35,540 nucleotides of DNA, from positions 1-35,540 of the IMG/VR virus record IMGVR_UViG_3300028025_003024; one strand, written 5' to 3'. Of the stretch, positions 8,461 through 16,138 are shown piece by piece. The position numbers and the translations under genes are program-made. The DNA is from a virus. The notes below the pieces were generated by a model. It did no database searches. It worked only from the letters and a program-made list of their open reading frames with translations, and had not been told where the DNA came from. How positions within the stretch are numbered: the first letter of the stretch is position 1; the number at the start of each line of letters is the position of its first letter.

Positions 8461-8671
8461 ATTTGCCTGCGAATGCGGGCAGCGCATCGAAACGCTCGTC
8501 GGTTATGAGACGAAGAGCGTTCGGTGTGGATGCGGCGGTACAGCCAGCCGCATCATGAGCGCACCCGCGTTCAAGCTCGAAGGTTGGTCTGGCGCTTTTC
8601 CGTCTGAATATGGGCGGTTTGAGCGCAAGCACATCGAAAAGCTGAACGCGGAGCGCAAAGCCAACTCATAA
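8444..8671 (+). CDS. FmdB-like zinc-ribbon protein
   Basis: 75 aa. The segment MYEFACECGQRIE followed by RCGCGG gives two cysteine pairs (Cys9/Cys11 and Cys28/Cys30) that could bind one zinc, as in FmdB-family ribbons, which open with M.IYEY.C..CG. The ATG at 8444 has GAGGA nine bases upstream; the ATG at 8453 would give the more typical FmdB start. Such ribbons occur before scaffold genes in several phages. Role unknown, perhaps nucleic-acid or protein binding. Confidence 0.65.
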   Translation: MRRMYEFACECGQRIETLVGYETKSVRCGCGGTASRIMSAPAFKLEGWSGAFPSEYGRFERKHIEKLNAERKANS

Positions 8672-8720
8672 GCCCATGGCCGAGTTGAATCTCCTACAAC
8701 CATTTTGGCAGGAAACATCT

Positions 8721-9452
8721 ATGCTGATTGACCAAGAACCCGAGTCGCAAAGTGAAATTGAGTCAGTAGAGTCGAAGCCCGCGCTCCCCGAAAAGTATCG
8801 GGACAAGAGTCTGGACGACATCATTCGGATGCACCAAGAGGCTGAAAAGCTCATTGGTAAGCAAGCCCAGGAAGTGGGCGAAGTCCGAAAGCTGGCCGAT
8901 GAGCTTATCAAGCAGAACCTCGGGTCGAAGCAACAGCAAGTAAAAGAGGAAGAACCGGAAGTAGACTTCTTTGAAGACCCAAAGAAGGCTGTTCAGGCAA
9001 CCATAGACAAGCACCCGGATGTTCTCGCGGCGCGCCAAGCGAGCCAAGAGTTCAAACGGATGCAGATTCAGCAAAAGCTGGCGCAAGAGCATCCCGATTA
9101 CACGCAAGTGGTCGGCGACGCTGATTTCCAGAACTGGGTGAAGGGTTCGTCCGTTCGCCTGGCGCTGTACGCAAAAGCCGATGCTGAGTTCGACTATGAC
9201 TCTGCCAACGAACTGCTGTCTACCTTCAAGCAACTGCGTGGCGTGAAAGCCAAACAGTCCGAGCAGGCAAGCGACGCCAGCCGGACAAAGAGCATGAAAG
9301 CCGCGCAGGTTGATGTTGGTGGCTCTGGGGAGAGTTCAAAGCGGGTGTACCGCCGCGCCGACCTCATTCGGCTGAAAATGACCGATCCGGCTCGCTACGA
9401 AGCCTTGTCTGATGAGATCATGCAGGCTTACCAAGAGGGCCGGGTCAAGTAA
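8721..9452 (+). CDS. Scaffolding protein
   Basis: 243-aa, highly charged, Gln/Glu/Lys-rich, predicted largely helical protein immediately before the major capsid gene. That position and composition are typical of podovirus scaffolds, which guide prohead assembly and then leave. The N-terminus is acidic (DQEPESQSEIESVES); the C-terminus is basic (KRVYRRADLIRLK ... QEGRVK), consistent with electrostatic docking on coat protein. An ATG at 8676 is in frame, but AGGA is well placed only before 8721. No protease domain is seen. Confidence 0.8.
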   Translation: MLIDQEPESQSEIESVESKPALPEKYRDKSLDDIIRMHQEAEKLIGKQAQEVGEVRKLADELIKQNLGSKQQQVKEEEPEVDFFEDPKKAVQATIDKHPDVLAARQASQEFKRMQIQQKLAQEHPDYTQVVGDADFQNWVKGSSVRLALYAKADAEFDYDSANELLSTFKQLRGVKAKQSEQASDASRTKSMKAAQVDVGGSGESSKRVYRRADLIRLKMTDPARYEALSDEIMQAYQEGRVK

Positions 9453-9476
9453 CCCACCTAAATCTGGAGATTTAAC

Positions 9477-10451
9477 ATGGCTAATACCGCCTTTTCCCCG
9501 ACAAATAGCGTCACCACCACTTCCGCAGCCAATTTCATTCCTGAAATTTGGTCTGATGAAATCATCGCTGCGTACAAGAAGAACCTCGTCCTGGCCAACG
9601 TGGTCAAGAAGATGTCCTTCCGTGGCAAGAAGGGTGATACCGTCAACATCCCCGCGCCTGTTCGCGGCTCTGCCTCTGCCAAGGCTGCTACCGATGCCGT
9701 TACTCTGATTGCTGAGAGCGACACCAACATTCAAGTGCTGATTAACAAGCACTATGAATACAGCCGCTTGATCGAGGACATCGTTGAAGTGCAAGCCCTG
9801 ACCAGCCTGCGCGCCTTCTACACGGAAGACGCCGGTTACGCTCTCGCTCGCCGCATCGATACCGACCTGGTGCAACTGGGCCGCGCTTTCAACGGCGCTA
9901 CCGTTGGCACCGACGACTACGCGACCAGCAACACCACCACCAAAGCCTACATCGGCTCTGACGGTACGACCGCGTACAACTCCACCAGCTCCAACGCTGC
10001 CGCCCTGACTGATGCTGCTATCCGCCGCACCATTCAGCGTTTGGACGACAACGACGTTCCCATGGACGGCCGTTTCTTCCTGATCCCTCCGTCGAGCCGC
10101 AACACCCTGATGGGTCTGGCCCGCTACACCGAGCAAGCGTTCATCGGCAACGGCGACGCTATCCGCAACGGTGAAATCGGTCAGCTCTACGGTATGGCTG
10201 TGTTCGCTTCGTCCAACGCCGACACCGGCGCTGGCGGCAGCGGCACCGACCGTATCTGCCTGATGGGCCACCGCGACTCGATGGTGCTGGTTGAGCAACT
10301 CGGCGTGCGTTCGCAGACGCAGTACAAGCAGGAATACCTGGGCACCCTCTTCACCGCCGACACCATCTACGGCGTGAAGGCTCTGCGTACCTCTGCTACC
10401 GCTGGCGCCGCTAACGCTTCCGCCGCCTACGCTCTGGCCGTTCCGGCCTAA
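9477..10451 (+). CDS. Major capsid protein
   Basis: 324-aa coat protein, predicted HK97 fold. Recognisable features: an N-terminal stretch NFIPEIWSDEIIAAYKKNLVLANVV, a strand-turn region GDTVNIPAPVRG, and the segment YEYSRLIEDIVEVQ, seen in this family of podovirus and siphovirus coats. It follows the scaffold with a good ribosome site (GGAG before ATG) and is followed by a strong terminator. Codon choice is the most uniform and C-ending in the window, as expected for the most highly expressed gene. Confidence 0.93.
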   Translation: MANTAFSPTNSVTTTSAANFIPEIWSDEIIAAYKKNLVLANVVKKMSFRGKKGDTVNIPAPVRGSASAKAATDAVTLIAESDTNIQVLINKHYEYSRLIEDIVEVQALTSLRAFYTEDAGYALARRIDTDLVQLGRAFNGATVGTDDYATSNTTTKAYIGSDGTTAYNSTSSNAAALTDAAIRRTIQRLDDNDVPMDGRFFLIPPSSRNTLMGLARYTEQAFIGNGDAIRNGEIGQLYGMAVFASSNADTGAGGSGTDRICLMGHRDSMVLVEQLGVRSQTQYKQEYLGTLFTADTIYGVKALRTSATAGAANASAAYALAVPA

Positions 10452-10458
10452 TGACTAG

Positions 10459-10493
10459 CCCCTCGGCCACAAGCCGGGGGGCGTCTTTTTATT
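10459..10493 (+). terminator. Intrinsic terminator after the major capsid gene
   Basis: A 9-bp stem (CCCCTCGGC at 10459-10467 with GCCGGGGGG at 10473-10481, one G-T wobble) closes a CACAA loop and is followed by CGTCTTTTTATT. This is a canonical rho-independent terminator on the + strand. It probably terminates part of the transcription from the coat gene; the next gene begins 12 bp later with an AGGAGG site. Confidence 0.85.
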
Positions 10494-10504
10494 AGGAGGT
10501 TCAA

Positions 10505-10831
10505 ATGGCTACCGCTTCTTCCGTTACTACCCGACGGGGAAACGACCAGTTCCGTGGTCTGTTCTCTGATACTTGGTTGGTCAAAGCTACTCTGGACGCC
10601 GGTTCGCTGGTGGACGGTGCTGGCGAAACTGACGATGTGACTGTCCCCGGCGTTGCGCTGGGCGATATGGTTATCGGCGCTTCTCTGGGCGTTGATCTGG
10701 TGGGTCTGACTGTTACTGGCTATGTCAGCGCAGCCAATACCGTCAAGTTCCGCATTCAAAACGAGTCCGGTTCTACTGTCGATCTGGCGTCTAGCACGCT
10801 GCGGATCGTCATCGCCCGTTCTCTGGCGTAA
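10505..10831 (+). CDS. Capsid decoration-like protein
   Basis: 108-aa protein with a near-perfect ribosome site (AGGAGGTTCAA before ATG). It sits between two terminators directly after the coat gene, suggesting high expression. The sequence is Val/Thr/Gly/Ser-rich, with alternating hydrophobic strands (DDVTVPGVALGDMVIGASLGVDLVGLTVTGYVS) ending in an Ala/Leu tail, consistent with a small beta-barrel virion protein. A decoration or head-fibre role is inferred from position and composition. Confidence 0.65.
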   Translation: MATASSVTTRRGNDQFRGLFSDTWLVKATLDAGSLVDGAGETDDVTVPGVALGDMVIGASLGVDLVGLTVTGYVSAANTVKFRIQNESGSTVDLASSTLRIVIARSLA

Positions 10832-10834
10832 TAG

Positions 10835-10860
10835 CAAGGGGGCTTCGGCCCCCTTGTTCT
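10835..10860 (+). terminator. Hairpin terminator with TTCG loop
   Basis: Perfect 9-bp stem CAAGGGGGC (10835-10843) and GCCCCCTTG (10848-10856) closing a TTCG tetraloop, then TTCTTGG. The extra-stable UUCG loop and GC stem fit an intrinsic terminator, though the T tract is short. Placed four bases after the decoration-like gene stop. Confidence 0.75.
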
Positions 10861-10870
10861 TGGAGTTCTA

Positions 10871-11080
10871 ATGGCAACCTTTCGATGCCTTCAGAGTGGT
10901 AATACGGTGACGTTCACTCTTCAGCACGACATTGATTCGATGCGCGGTCACGCTGGCTATGTCCGGGTGGACGAAGAGGAACAAGAGCCAGAGTTCGACC
11001 CTAACAAGCAGCGTGATGACACGCCGTTCACGGCTCCGGCTCGGCCCCGTGGACGCCCTCGTAAAGTAGTCACTATCTAG
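10871..11080 (+). CDS. Small acidic/basic protein, unknown function
   Basis: 69 aa with a GGAG ribosome site. It begins MATFRCLQSGNTVTF, a short beta pattern, and ends with a disordered charged tail (EEEQEPEFDP... ARPRGRPRKVV) containing an AT-hook-like PRGRPRK motif. Short proteins with this opening and a basic C-terminal tail are frequent near phage capsid genes. An AT-hook suggests contact with DNA, but this is inference. Confidence 0.6.
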   Translation: MATFRCLQSGNTVTFTLQHDIDSMRGHAGYVRVDEEEQEPEFDPNKQRDDTPFTAPARPRGRPRKVVTI

Positions 11081-11089
11081 GAGATTGAT

Positions 11090-11233
11090 ATGCCGATGGT
11101 TGGAGAAAAGAAGTTCGCCTACACTCAAAAAGGCAAGAAGCAGGCTAAAGAGTACGCCGCCAAAATGGGCAAGTCCATGAAAGCGCCGCCTATGAAGTCT
11201 GCCCCTATGAAGAAGATGGGCCGTAGCAAATGA
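11090..11233 (+). CDS. Lys/Met-rich mini-protein, 47 aa
   Basis: Short gene with AGGAG upstream, overlapping the following ATG (AAATGA). The product starts MPMVGEKKFAYTQKGKKQAKEYAAKMG and ends in KAPPMKSAPMKKMGRSK; about a third of residues are Lys or Met and none is Cys. Strongly basic and probably disordered. It opens a chain of four translationally coupled Lys-rich genes. It may be a DNA-condensing virion component; no firm family. Confidence 0.6.
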   Translation: MPMVGEKKFAYTQKGKKQAKEYAAKMGKSMKAPPMKSAPMKKMGRSK

Positions 11234-11385
11234 AAAAGACCAAGGCTGAGAAGAAAATCAGCAAGGTCATGCGCGAGTACAAGGCCGGAACCTTGCACTC
11301 GGGCAAAGGTGGCCCGGTCGTCAAGTCCCAGAAGCAGGCGGTGGCTATCGCCCTGTCGCAAGCTGGAAAGGCCAAAAAGAAATGA
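11230..11385 (+). CDS. DUF6496-like basic protein
   Basis: 51-aa basic protein coupled to the previous gene by a 4-nt overlap. The core SKVMREYKAGTLHSGKGG..VKSQKQAVAIALSQAG matches what I remember as the DUF6496 pattern (KVM.EFK.G.L.SG..K.V.SRKQAIAIALSEAG). This domain is widespread in bacteria and phages, with no established function that I know. The C-terminus is a Lys tail (GKAKKK). Confidence 0.7.
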   Translation: MKKTKAEKKISKVMREYKAGTLHSGKGGPVVKSQKQAVAIALSQAGKAKKK

Positions 11386-11528
11386 AGCAAGGACTCTATG
11401 CCAACATCGCAGCCAAGCGCGAGCGCATCAAAGCCGGTTCTGGCGAGAAGATGCGTAAGCCTGGCACGAAGGGCGCTCCTACGGCCAAAGCCTTCAAACA
11501 GGCGGCAAAAACCGCTAAGAAGAAATGA
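11382..11528 (+). CDS. Lys-rich mini-protein, 48 aa
   Basis: Short gene with ATGA overlaps on both sides. Product begins MKQGLYANIAAKRERIKAGSGEKMRKPG and ends in TAKAFKQAAKTAKKK. The opening GLYANI.AKR.RI..GSGE.MR.PG.KGAPT is, from memory, a recurrent phage pattern of small basic structural proteins. Highly positively charged, so probably binds DNA or an acidic virion partner. Confidence 0.65.
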   Translation: MKQGLYANIAAKRERIKAGSGEKMRKPGTKGAPTAKAFKQAAKTAKKK

Positions 11529-11818
11529 AAACCCCCGCCTGGCAGCGAAAAGAGGGACAGAACAAAAAAGGCGGCTTGAACGCCAAGGGCAGGGCGTCTT
11601 ATAATGCTGCAACCGGTGGATCTCTAAAAGCCCCGGTCAAATCAGGCGACAACCCGCGACGGGCCTCCTTCCTAGCGCGAATGGGCAATATGCCCGGGCC
11701 TGAGTACAAGGACGGCGAACCGACTCGCCTCCTGTTGTCCCTCCGAGCCTGGGGCGCGTCGTCCAAAGCGGATGCAAAAGCGAAAGCCAAGGCAATATCA
11801 GCGAGGAACAAGAAGTGA
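11525..11818 (+). CDS. DUF6321-like basic protein
   Basis: 97-aa basic protein, last of the coupled Lys-rich chain. The sequence PAWQRKEGQN..GGLNAKGRASYN..TGG.LKAPVKSGDNPRRASF is what I recall for DUF6321 domain proteins, found in many aquatic phages. The C-terminal third is Ala/Lys-rich (SSKADAKAKAKAISARNKK). Function not known; the pattern of Lys, Gly and Asn suggests a small nucleic-acid-contacting fold. Confidence 0.72.
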   Translation: MKTPAWQRKEGQNKKGGLNAKGRASYNAATGGSLKAPVKSGDNPRRASFLARMGNMPGPEYKDGEPTRLLLSLRAWGASSKADAKAKAKAISARNKK

Positions 11819-12150
11819 GGCCAATCTCGGTCGGCGTTAATCCAACGGCAGCTACGCTGACGACCGTCTATACGGTGCCGACCGGGTATTACGCTAAGTT
11901 CACCGTGATGTACATCCACAATACGGGTGGCTCTACGAAGCACATCACGGTGCAATGGATCGACTCTAGCGCAAGCGCGACTTATGACATCCTGACGCAG
12001 TATACGCTGTCGGCTAAGACCTACTTGCAGTTTGATGGCAATGCGTACATCGTGCTGGAAGAGGGCGACTCTATCAAGATCACAACTGAATCTGGCAGTT
12101 CGTTTAGCTTCATCGCAACCTTTGAAGAAACAGGGCTGACACGGCAATGA
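11815..12150 (+). CDS. Small beta-rich structural protein
   Basis: 111 aa from a GTG that overlaps the previous stop (GTGA). The sequence alternates hydrophobic residues (AATLTTVYTVPTGYYAKFTVMYIHNTGG) and ends with FSFIATFEETGLTRQ, consistent with a single beta-sandwich. Its length and opening resemble the product at 4900, and both are small virion-type proteins. It lies just before the adaptor gene. Likely structural; no named family. Confidence 0.65.
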   Translation: MRPISVGVNPTAATLTTVYTVPTGYYAKFTVMYIHNTGGSTKHITVQWIDSSASATYDILTQYTLSAKTYLQFDGNAYIVLEEGDSIKITTESGSSFSFIATFEETGLTRQ

Positions 12151-12794
12151 CCTACCTGCAACTGATCAACGATGTGCTGATTCGTCTGCGCGAGACGCAG
12201 GTGTCTACGGCCAACGAAACCAGCTACTCAACGCTCATTGGCAAGTTCGTCAACGACGCCAAGCGCCAGATCGAGGATGCCTACTCGTGGAACGTGCTGG
12301 GCCAGACGGTCACCTTCCCCACGGTGGCGGGCACCTATATCTACTCGATGACCGGCGCAGGCCAGAAGTTCCAGGTGATGGACGCGATCAATCCGACCTC
12401 TAATGTCGGGCTGACCAACATCTCGTTTGTCGAGATGAATCGCTTTCAGAACTTCACCACGCCAGTTACCGGCATTCCCCAAGCGTATTCGTTCGATGGT
12501 GTGGACGGTAACGGCGACACCAAGGTGGTTCTGTACCCGCGCCCGGATAATGTCTACACAATCAAGTTCTCGCTGACTATCCCGCAGGCCACGCTCTCGT
12601 CGGACAGCACCTCTGTGCTGGTGCCTGATGTGCTGGTCGCGCAAAACGCTTTCGCTCGGGCGCTGGTCGAGCGCGGCGAGGATGGCGGTCTGGCATCGTC
12701 TGAGGCGTACCAGCTCTATCGATCGATGCTGTCGGACTACATCGCGCTGGAAAGCACCCGCTACCCTGAGAACCAGGAGTTCGTCGCAATATGA
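12147..12794 (+). CDS. Head-tail adaptor (tail tubular A-like)
   Basis: 215-aa protein with the N-terminal helical pattern LQLINDVLIRLRE..VSTANETSYSTLIGKFVNDAKRQIEDAYSWNVL that I recognise from podovirus adaptor proteins (P22 gp4 / T7 gp11 position). A beta-rich middle and helical C-terminus follow. Its location directly before the nozzle-like gene supports attachment below the portal. Coupled by 4-nt overlaps to both neighbours. Confidence 0.75.
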   Translation: MTYLQLINDVLIRLRETQVSTANETSYSTLIGKFVNDAKRQIEDAYSWNVLGQTVTFPTVAGTYIYSMTGAGQKFQVMDAINPTSNVGLTNISFVEMNRFQNFTTPVTGIPQAYSFDGVDGNGDTKVVLYPRPDNVYTIKFSLTIPQATLSSDSTSVLVPDVLVAQNAFARALVERGEDGGLASSEAYQLYRSMLSDYIALESTRYPENQEFVAI

Positions 12795-14350
12795 GCCAGG
12801 CGCTGCAATCAGTCAGCATTTCGGCCCCCGGCTTCTACGGGCTGAACACGCAGGACTCGCCTCTAGACTTGCAGGCGGGCTTCGCGCTGGTTGCGACCAA
12901 CTGCATCATTGACCAGTATGGCCGGATCGGCTCGCGCAAAGGCTGGACGAAGGTCAACTCTTCGTCTGGCAACTTGGGCGCAAACGATGTCGGCGTCATC
13001 TGCGAGTTGGTGGAGTCTGACGGCGCGCTGACTGTACTGTTCGCTGGCAATAACAAGCTCTTCAAGCTGGGCACCTCAAATGCTGTTACCGAGCTGACCT
13101 ACGGGGGTGGAGGTACGGCCCCCACAATCTCGGCGAGCAACTGGTCGTGTGCCGCGCTCAACGGCGTGATGTACTTCTTTCAGATCGGCCACGATCCGCT
13201 GATCTATGACCCTGCGGTCAGCACCACGACCTATCGCCGGGTGAGCGAGAAGACCGGCTACACCGGGACGGTGACGAACTCCAATATCGTTCTGTCGGCC
13301 TTTGGTCGCCTGTGGGTGGCTAACAGCACCACCAACAAGAACACCGTTTACTTCTCTGATCTGCTGGCAGGCCATGTGTGGAGTACCGGCACGGCTGGCT
13401 CGCTCAATGTGGATCGTGTCTGGCCTAACGGCCCGGACGAGATTCAGGGTCTGGCCGCGCATAACGGCTTCCTGATCATCTTTGGCAAGCGCCAGATTCT
13501 GGTGTATCAGAACGCCACGACGCCCTCAACCATGAGCCTGAGCGACACGGTGGGTGGCATCGGCTGCATCGCCCGCGACTCTATCCAGACGACGGGCAAG
13601 GATGTCCTTTTCCTGTCCAACTCTGGTGTGCGCTCGTTCGCCAGGACGATTGTCGAGAAGTCCGCGCCGCTGGGTGACTTGTCCAAGAACGTCCGAAATG
13701 ACCTGATGACCGCCATCGCTGGCGAGACGCTGGCGAATGTAAAGTCGGTCTACTCAGAAACTGAGGCGTTCTATCTGCTGACCACGCCTTCAACAGATCG
13801 AGTGTTTTGTTTTGACACTCGGGTTCAGTTGCAGGACGGTTCATTCCGGGCGACGACTTGGGACTCGATTGATCCAACCGCGCTGTTGGCGCGACGCAAT
13901 GGCAACGTGTTGATCGGCAAGACCGGCTACATCGGCCAGTACACCGGCTATCAAGACGACGGAGCAAACTATCGGTTTGAGTACTTCACGAACCACGCCG
14001 ATCTCGGGAACCAGAACGTCACTTCGATTCTCAAGAAGATCAAGGCGGTCGTGATTGGCGGAACGAATCAGTATGTGACGATCAAGTGGGGCTTTGACTT
14101 TGCCACCAACTATCTGTCTAGCAACGTGCTGATCCCGACGCAAGGGGTGTCTGAGTACGGTGTGGCTGAGTACGGCGCCAACGGATCGCCTGTCGCCTAC
14201 TACTCCAGCGGCGTCGCCTTGCAAACGCTGGTTGCGTCTGCTTCCGGCAGCGGTAAGGTAGTGCAGACCGGGTACGAGACGAATATCAACGGAACGGCGC
14301 TGTCGATCCAGAAGATCGAAATCCAATCGAAAGATGGGAAGATGTCATGA
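12791..14350 (+). CDS. Tail nozzle (tail tubular B-like / P22 gp10-like)
   Basis: 519-aa, beta-rich protein. The opening GFYGLNTQDSPLDLQAGFALVATNCIIDQYGRIGSRKGW is a pattern I associate with gp10/tubular-B-like nozzle proteins of podoviruses, and later strands (NGFLIIFGKRQILVYQNATTPSTMSLSDTVGGIGCIARDSI) suit a beta-propeller. It forms the lower tail with the adaptor and probably bears fibres. The next gene is an HNH endonuclease, which separates it from the second fibre. Confidence 0.78.
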   Translation: MSQALQSVSISAPGFYGLNTQDSPLDLQAGFALVATNCIIDQYGRIGSRKGWTKVNSSSGNLGANDVGVICELVESDGALTVLFAGNNKLFKLGTSNAVTELTYGGGGTAPTISASNWSCAALNGVMYFFQIGHDPLIYDPAVSTTTYRRVSEKTGYTGTVTNSNIVLSAFGRLWVANSTTNKNTVYFSDLLAGHVWSTGTAGSLNVDRVWPNGPDEIQGLAAHNGFLIIFGKRQILVYQNATTPSTMSLSDTVGGIGCIARDSIQTTGKDVLFLSNSGVRSFARTIVEKSAPLGDLSKNVRNDLMTAIAGETLANVKSVYSETEAFYLLTTPSTDRVFCFDTRVQLQDGSFRATTWDSIDPTALLARRNGNVLIGKTGYIGQYTGYQDDGANYRFEYFTNHADLGNQNVTSILKKIKAVVIGGTNQYVTIKWGFDFATNYLSSNVLIPTQGVSEYGVAEYGANGSPVAYYSSGVALQTLVASASGSGKVVQTGYETNINGTALSIQKIEIQSKDGKMS

Positions 14351-14883
14351 GCGCCAATTTAAAATTGGTGCTCGCCACTAAGCAGTGTAATCGCTGCTTA
14401 GTGGATAAGCATCTTTCAGATTTCTCAAAAAACTCTAAAGCCAAGGACGGCCTTCAGTATCGGTGCAGAACCTGCGATCTAGCCTATCAAAACGAACGCA
14501 GGGTAAAAAACAGAGATTCTTTAACGCAGTATTACAGAGACTATCAGAAAGAGCGCCGAAAGAATTTCGACTATCGACTTCAGATGCTTGTTAACGCATC
14601 AAAGCAACGCGCTCGGCTCAATCAACGAGAGCATTCGATATCGGTTGAGGATGTTAAGGCCATCTATCCGCCTGACGGGAGATGCCCAATTTTTGGCTTA
14701 AAACTTGAGTTCAACGGGGCTGGGTTCAGAGACAATAGCCCCAGCATCGACAGGATAGACTCAACAAGAGGCTACACCAGCGACAATATTCAGATTATTT
14801 CTTGGAAGGCAAACCGTATAAAAGGCGCTTCGTCGTTACAAGATTTAGAGATGATGGTCGCATACCTGAAGCAAGGGGATTGA
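14347..14883 (+). CDS. HNH endonuclease with zinc-ribbon N-terminus
   Basis: 178 aa. Residues 14-43 hold a CxxC...CxxC ribbon (CNRCLVDKHLSDF..NSKAKDGLQYRCRTC) typical of phage HNH proteins. The C-terminal core SPSIDRIDSTRGYTSDNIQIISWKANRIKG contains the D.ID...GY...N......N..K pattern of the beta-beta-alpha metal nuclease. The gene is more AT-rich and less biased in codon use than flanking tail genes, and sits between nozzle and fibre genes. It therefore looks like a free-standing homing endonuclease acquired by transfer. No intron borders are visible. Confidence 0.85.
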   Translation: MSANLKLVLATKQCNRCLVDKHLSDFSKNSKAKDGLQYRCRTCDLAYQNERRVKNRDSLTQYYRDYQKERRKNFDYRLQMLVNASKQRARLNQREHSISVEDVKAIYPPDGRCPIFGLKLEFNGAGFRDNSPSIDRIDSTRGYTSDNIQIISWKANRIKGASSLQDLEMMVAYLKQGD

Positions 14884-14884
14884 A

Positions 14885-15847
14885 GTGGCAAATTACGTTC
14901 AAAGCACCAACTTCGCTACGAAGGATTCTCTGTCGCCTGGCGATCCTCTCAAGATCGTCAAGGGCACCGAGATCAACACCGAGTTTGTCAACATCGCTAT
15001 TGCGGTAGCGACAAAGGCTGATCTGGTATCGCCGTCGTTTACCACGCCGCTACTTGGCACTCCAACCTCTGGCACGCTGACCAATTGCACGGGGCTGCCG
15101 GTTGCTACCGGCGTCTCTGGCCTTGGTACTGGTGTGGCTACGGCCCTAGCGGTCAATGTCGGCTCGGCTGGCGCTCCGGTGGTCAACGGCGGCGCTTTGG
15201 GTACGCCCAGCTCGGGGACGCTGACTAACACCACCGGCTTGCCGCTAACTACCGGCGTGACCGGCACTTTGCCTGTTGCTAATGGCGGTACAGGCGTGAC
15301 AACCTCTACCGGCTCTGGAGCTAATGTGTTGGGAACTGGCCCCACGATTAGCGGAGCTGTGTTGTCGTCTATGGCATCCAGCGTGATTACATCTGGCACT
15401 TCGCAAGCCAGCACCTCGGGTACCAGCATTGACTTCACCGGCATCCCATCGTGGGTGAAGCGCATTACCGTGATGTTTAACGGAGTGAGCGTAAGTGGCA
15501 CCGCCGCGATTTTGGTTCAAGGTGGTAACAGTGGCGGCATCGTGAGTTCGGGTTACATCTCGACTTCAACTCATATTTCTCAGTCAAACACTACCGCTGG
15601 GGGGTCTAGCACTTCGGGATTTATTTTTTGGTCTAACCAAGCCTCCTACACGCATTCTGGGATCATTACTCTAACGAACCTAAGCGGTTCTACATGGGTT
15701 TCGTCGCACTCGGCAAAAAGTGCAACCAACTTGGTTGTTATGGGTGGCGGGGATGGAAGCATTTCTACGCTTGACCGCGTTCGCATCACCACCGTCAACG
15801 GCACCGACACCTTTGACGCAGGCTCCATCAACATCTTCTACGAATGA
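14885..15847 (+). CDS. Tail fibre protein
   Basis: 320-aa fibre from GTG 14885, one base after the HNH stop. The N-terminal segment (NYVQSTNFATKDSLSPGDPLKIVKGTEINTEFVNIA..ATKADLVSP) resembles fibre N-termini that attach to the tail. The middle repeats TPTSGTL(T)NCTGLPVATGVSGLGTG and TPSSGTLTNTTGLPLTTGVTGTLPVANGGTG are shaft repeats common in phage fibres. The C-terminus is a globular receptor-binding-type domain. Coupled to the cupin gene by ATGA. Confidence 0.8.
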   Translation: MANYVQSTNFATKDSLSPGDPLKIVKGTEINTEFVNIAIAVATKADLVSPSFTTPLLGTPTSGTLTNCTGLPVATGVSGLGTGVATALAVNVGSAGAPVVNGGALGTPSSGTLTNTTGLPLTTGVTGTLPVANGGTGVTTSTGSGANVLGTGPTISGAVLSSMASSVITSGTSQASTSGTSIDFTGIPSWVKRITVMFNGVSVSGTAAILVQGGNSGGIVSSGYISTSTHISQSNTTAGGSSTSGFIFWSNQASYTHSGIITLTNLSGSTWVSSHSAKSATNLVVMGGGDGSISTLDRVRITTVNGTDTFDAGSINIFYE

Positions 15848-16137
15848 TCACTCATCACTTCAGCGACGGACTGTACGCCAAGCAGGCTGAGTTTCCTGCT
15901 GGCACAGCCATCTTGAAGCACACGCACGACTTCAGCCATCTGTCGATCCTGGCGAAGGGCAAGGTGGCCGTGATGAAGGGTGAGGATGTTGAGATCATTG
16001 AAGCGCCAGCCTGCATTGAGATCAAGGCTGGGTTGACGCACGGCGTCAAGGCGCTGACAGATTGTGTTTGGTTTTGTATCCATGCGACCGACGAGAAAGA
16101 TCCGTCTAAGGTCGATGATGTTTTAATTGGAGCTTGA
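15844..16137 (+). CDS. Small cupin-domain protein
   Basis: 97 aa, one domain. The segment PAGTAILKHTHDFSHLSILAKGKVAVM has the cupin motif 1 layout: two histidines (HTH) and a further His upstream of a Gly-turn, all candidate metal ligands. A second motif near PACIEIKAGLTHGVKAL adds another His. Cupins bind metals or sugars. In tail gene clusters they may act as fibre assembly or sugar-binding proteins, but no evidence here decides this. Coupled to the fibre. Confidence 0.72.
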   Translation: MITHHFSDGLYAKQAEFPAGTAILKHTHDFSHLSILAKGKVAVMKGEDVEIIEAPACIEIKAGLTHGVKALTDCVWFCIHATDEKDPSKVDDVLIGA

Positions 16138-16138
16138 T

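Noticed and set aside
9336-10298. 320-codon minus-strand frame opposite the major capsid gene
   Set aside because: A shadow created by strong codon bias in the coat gene; the sequence is low-complexity Val/Gly/Ala/His and no ribosome site precedes it.
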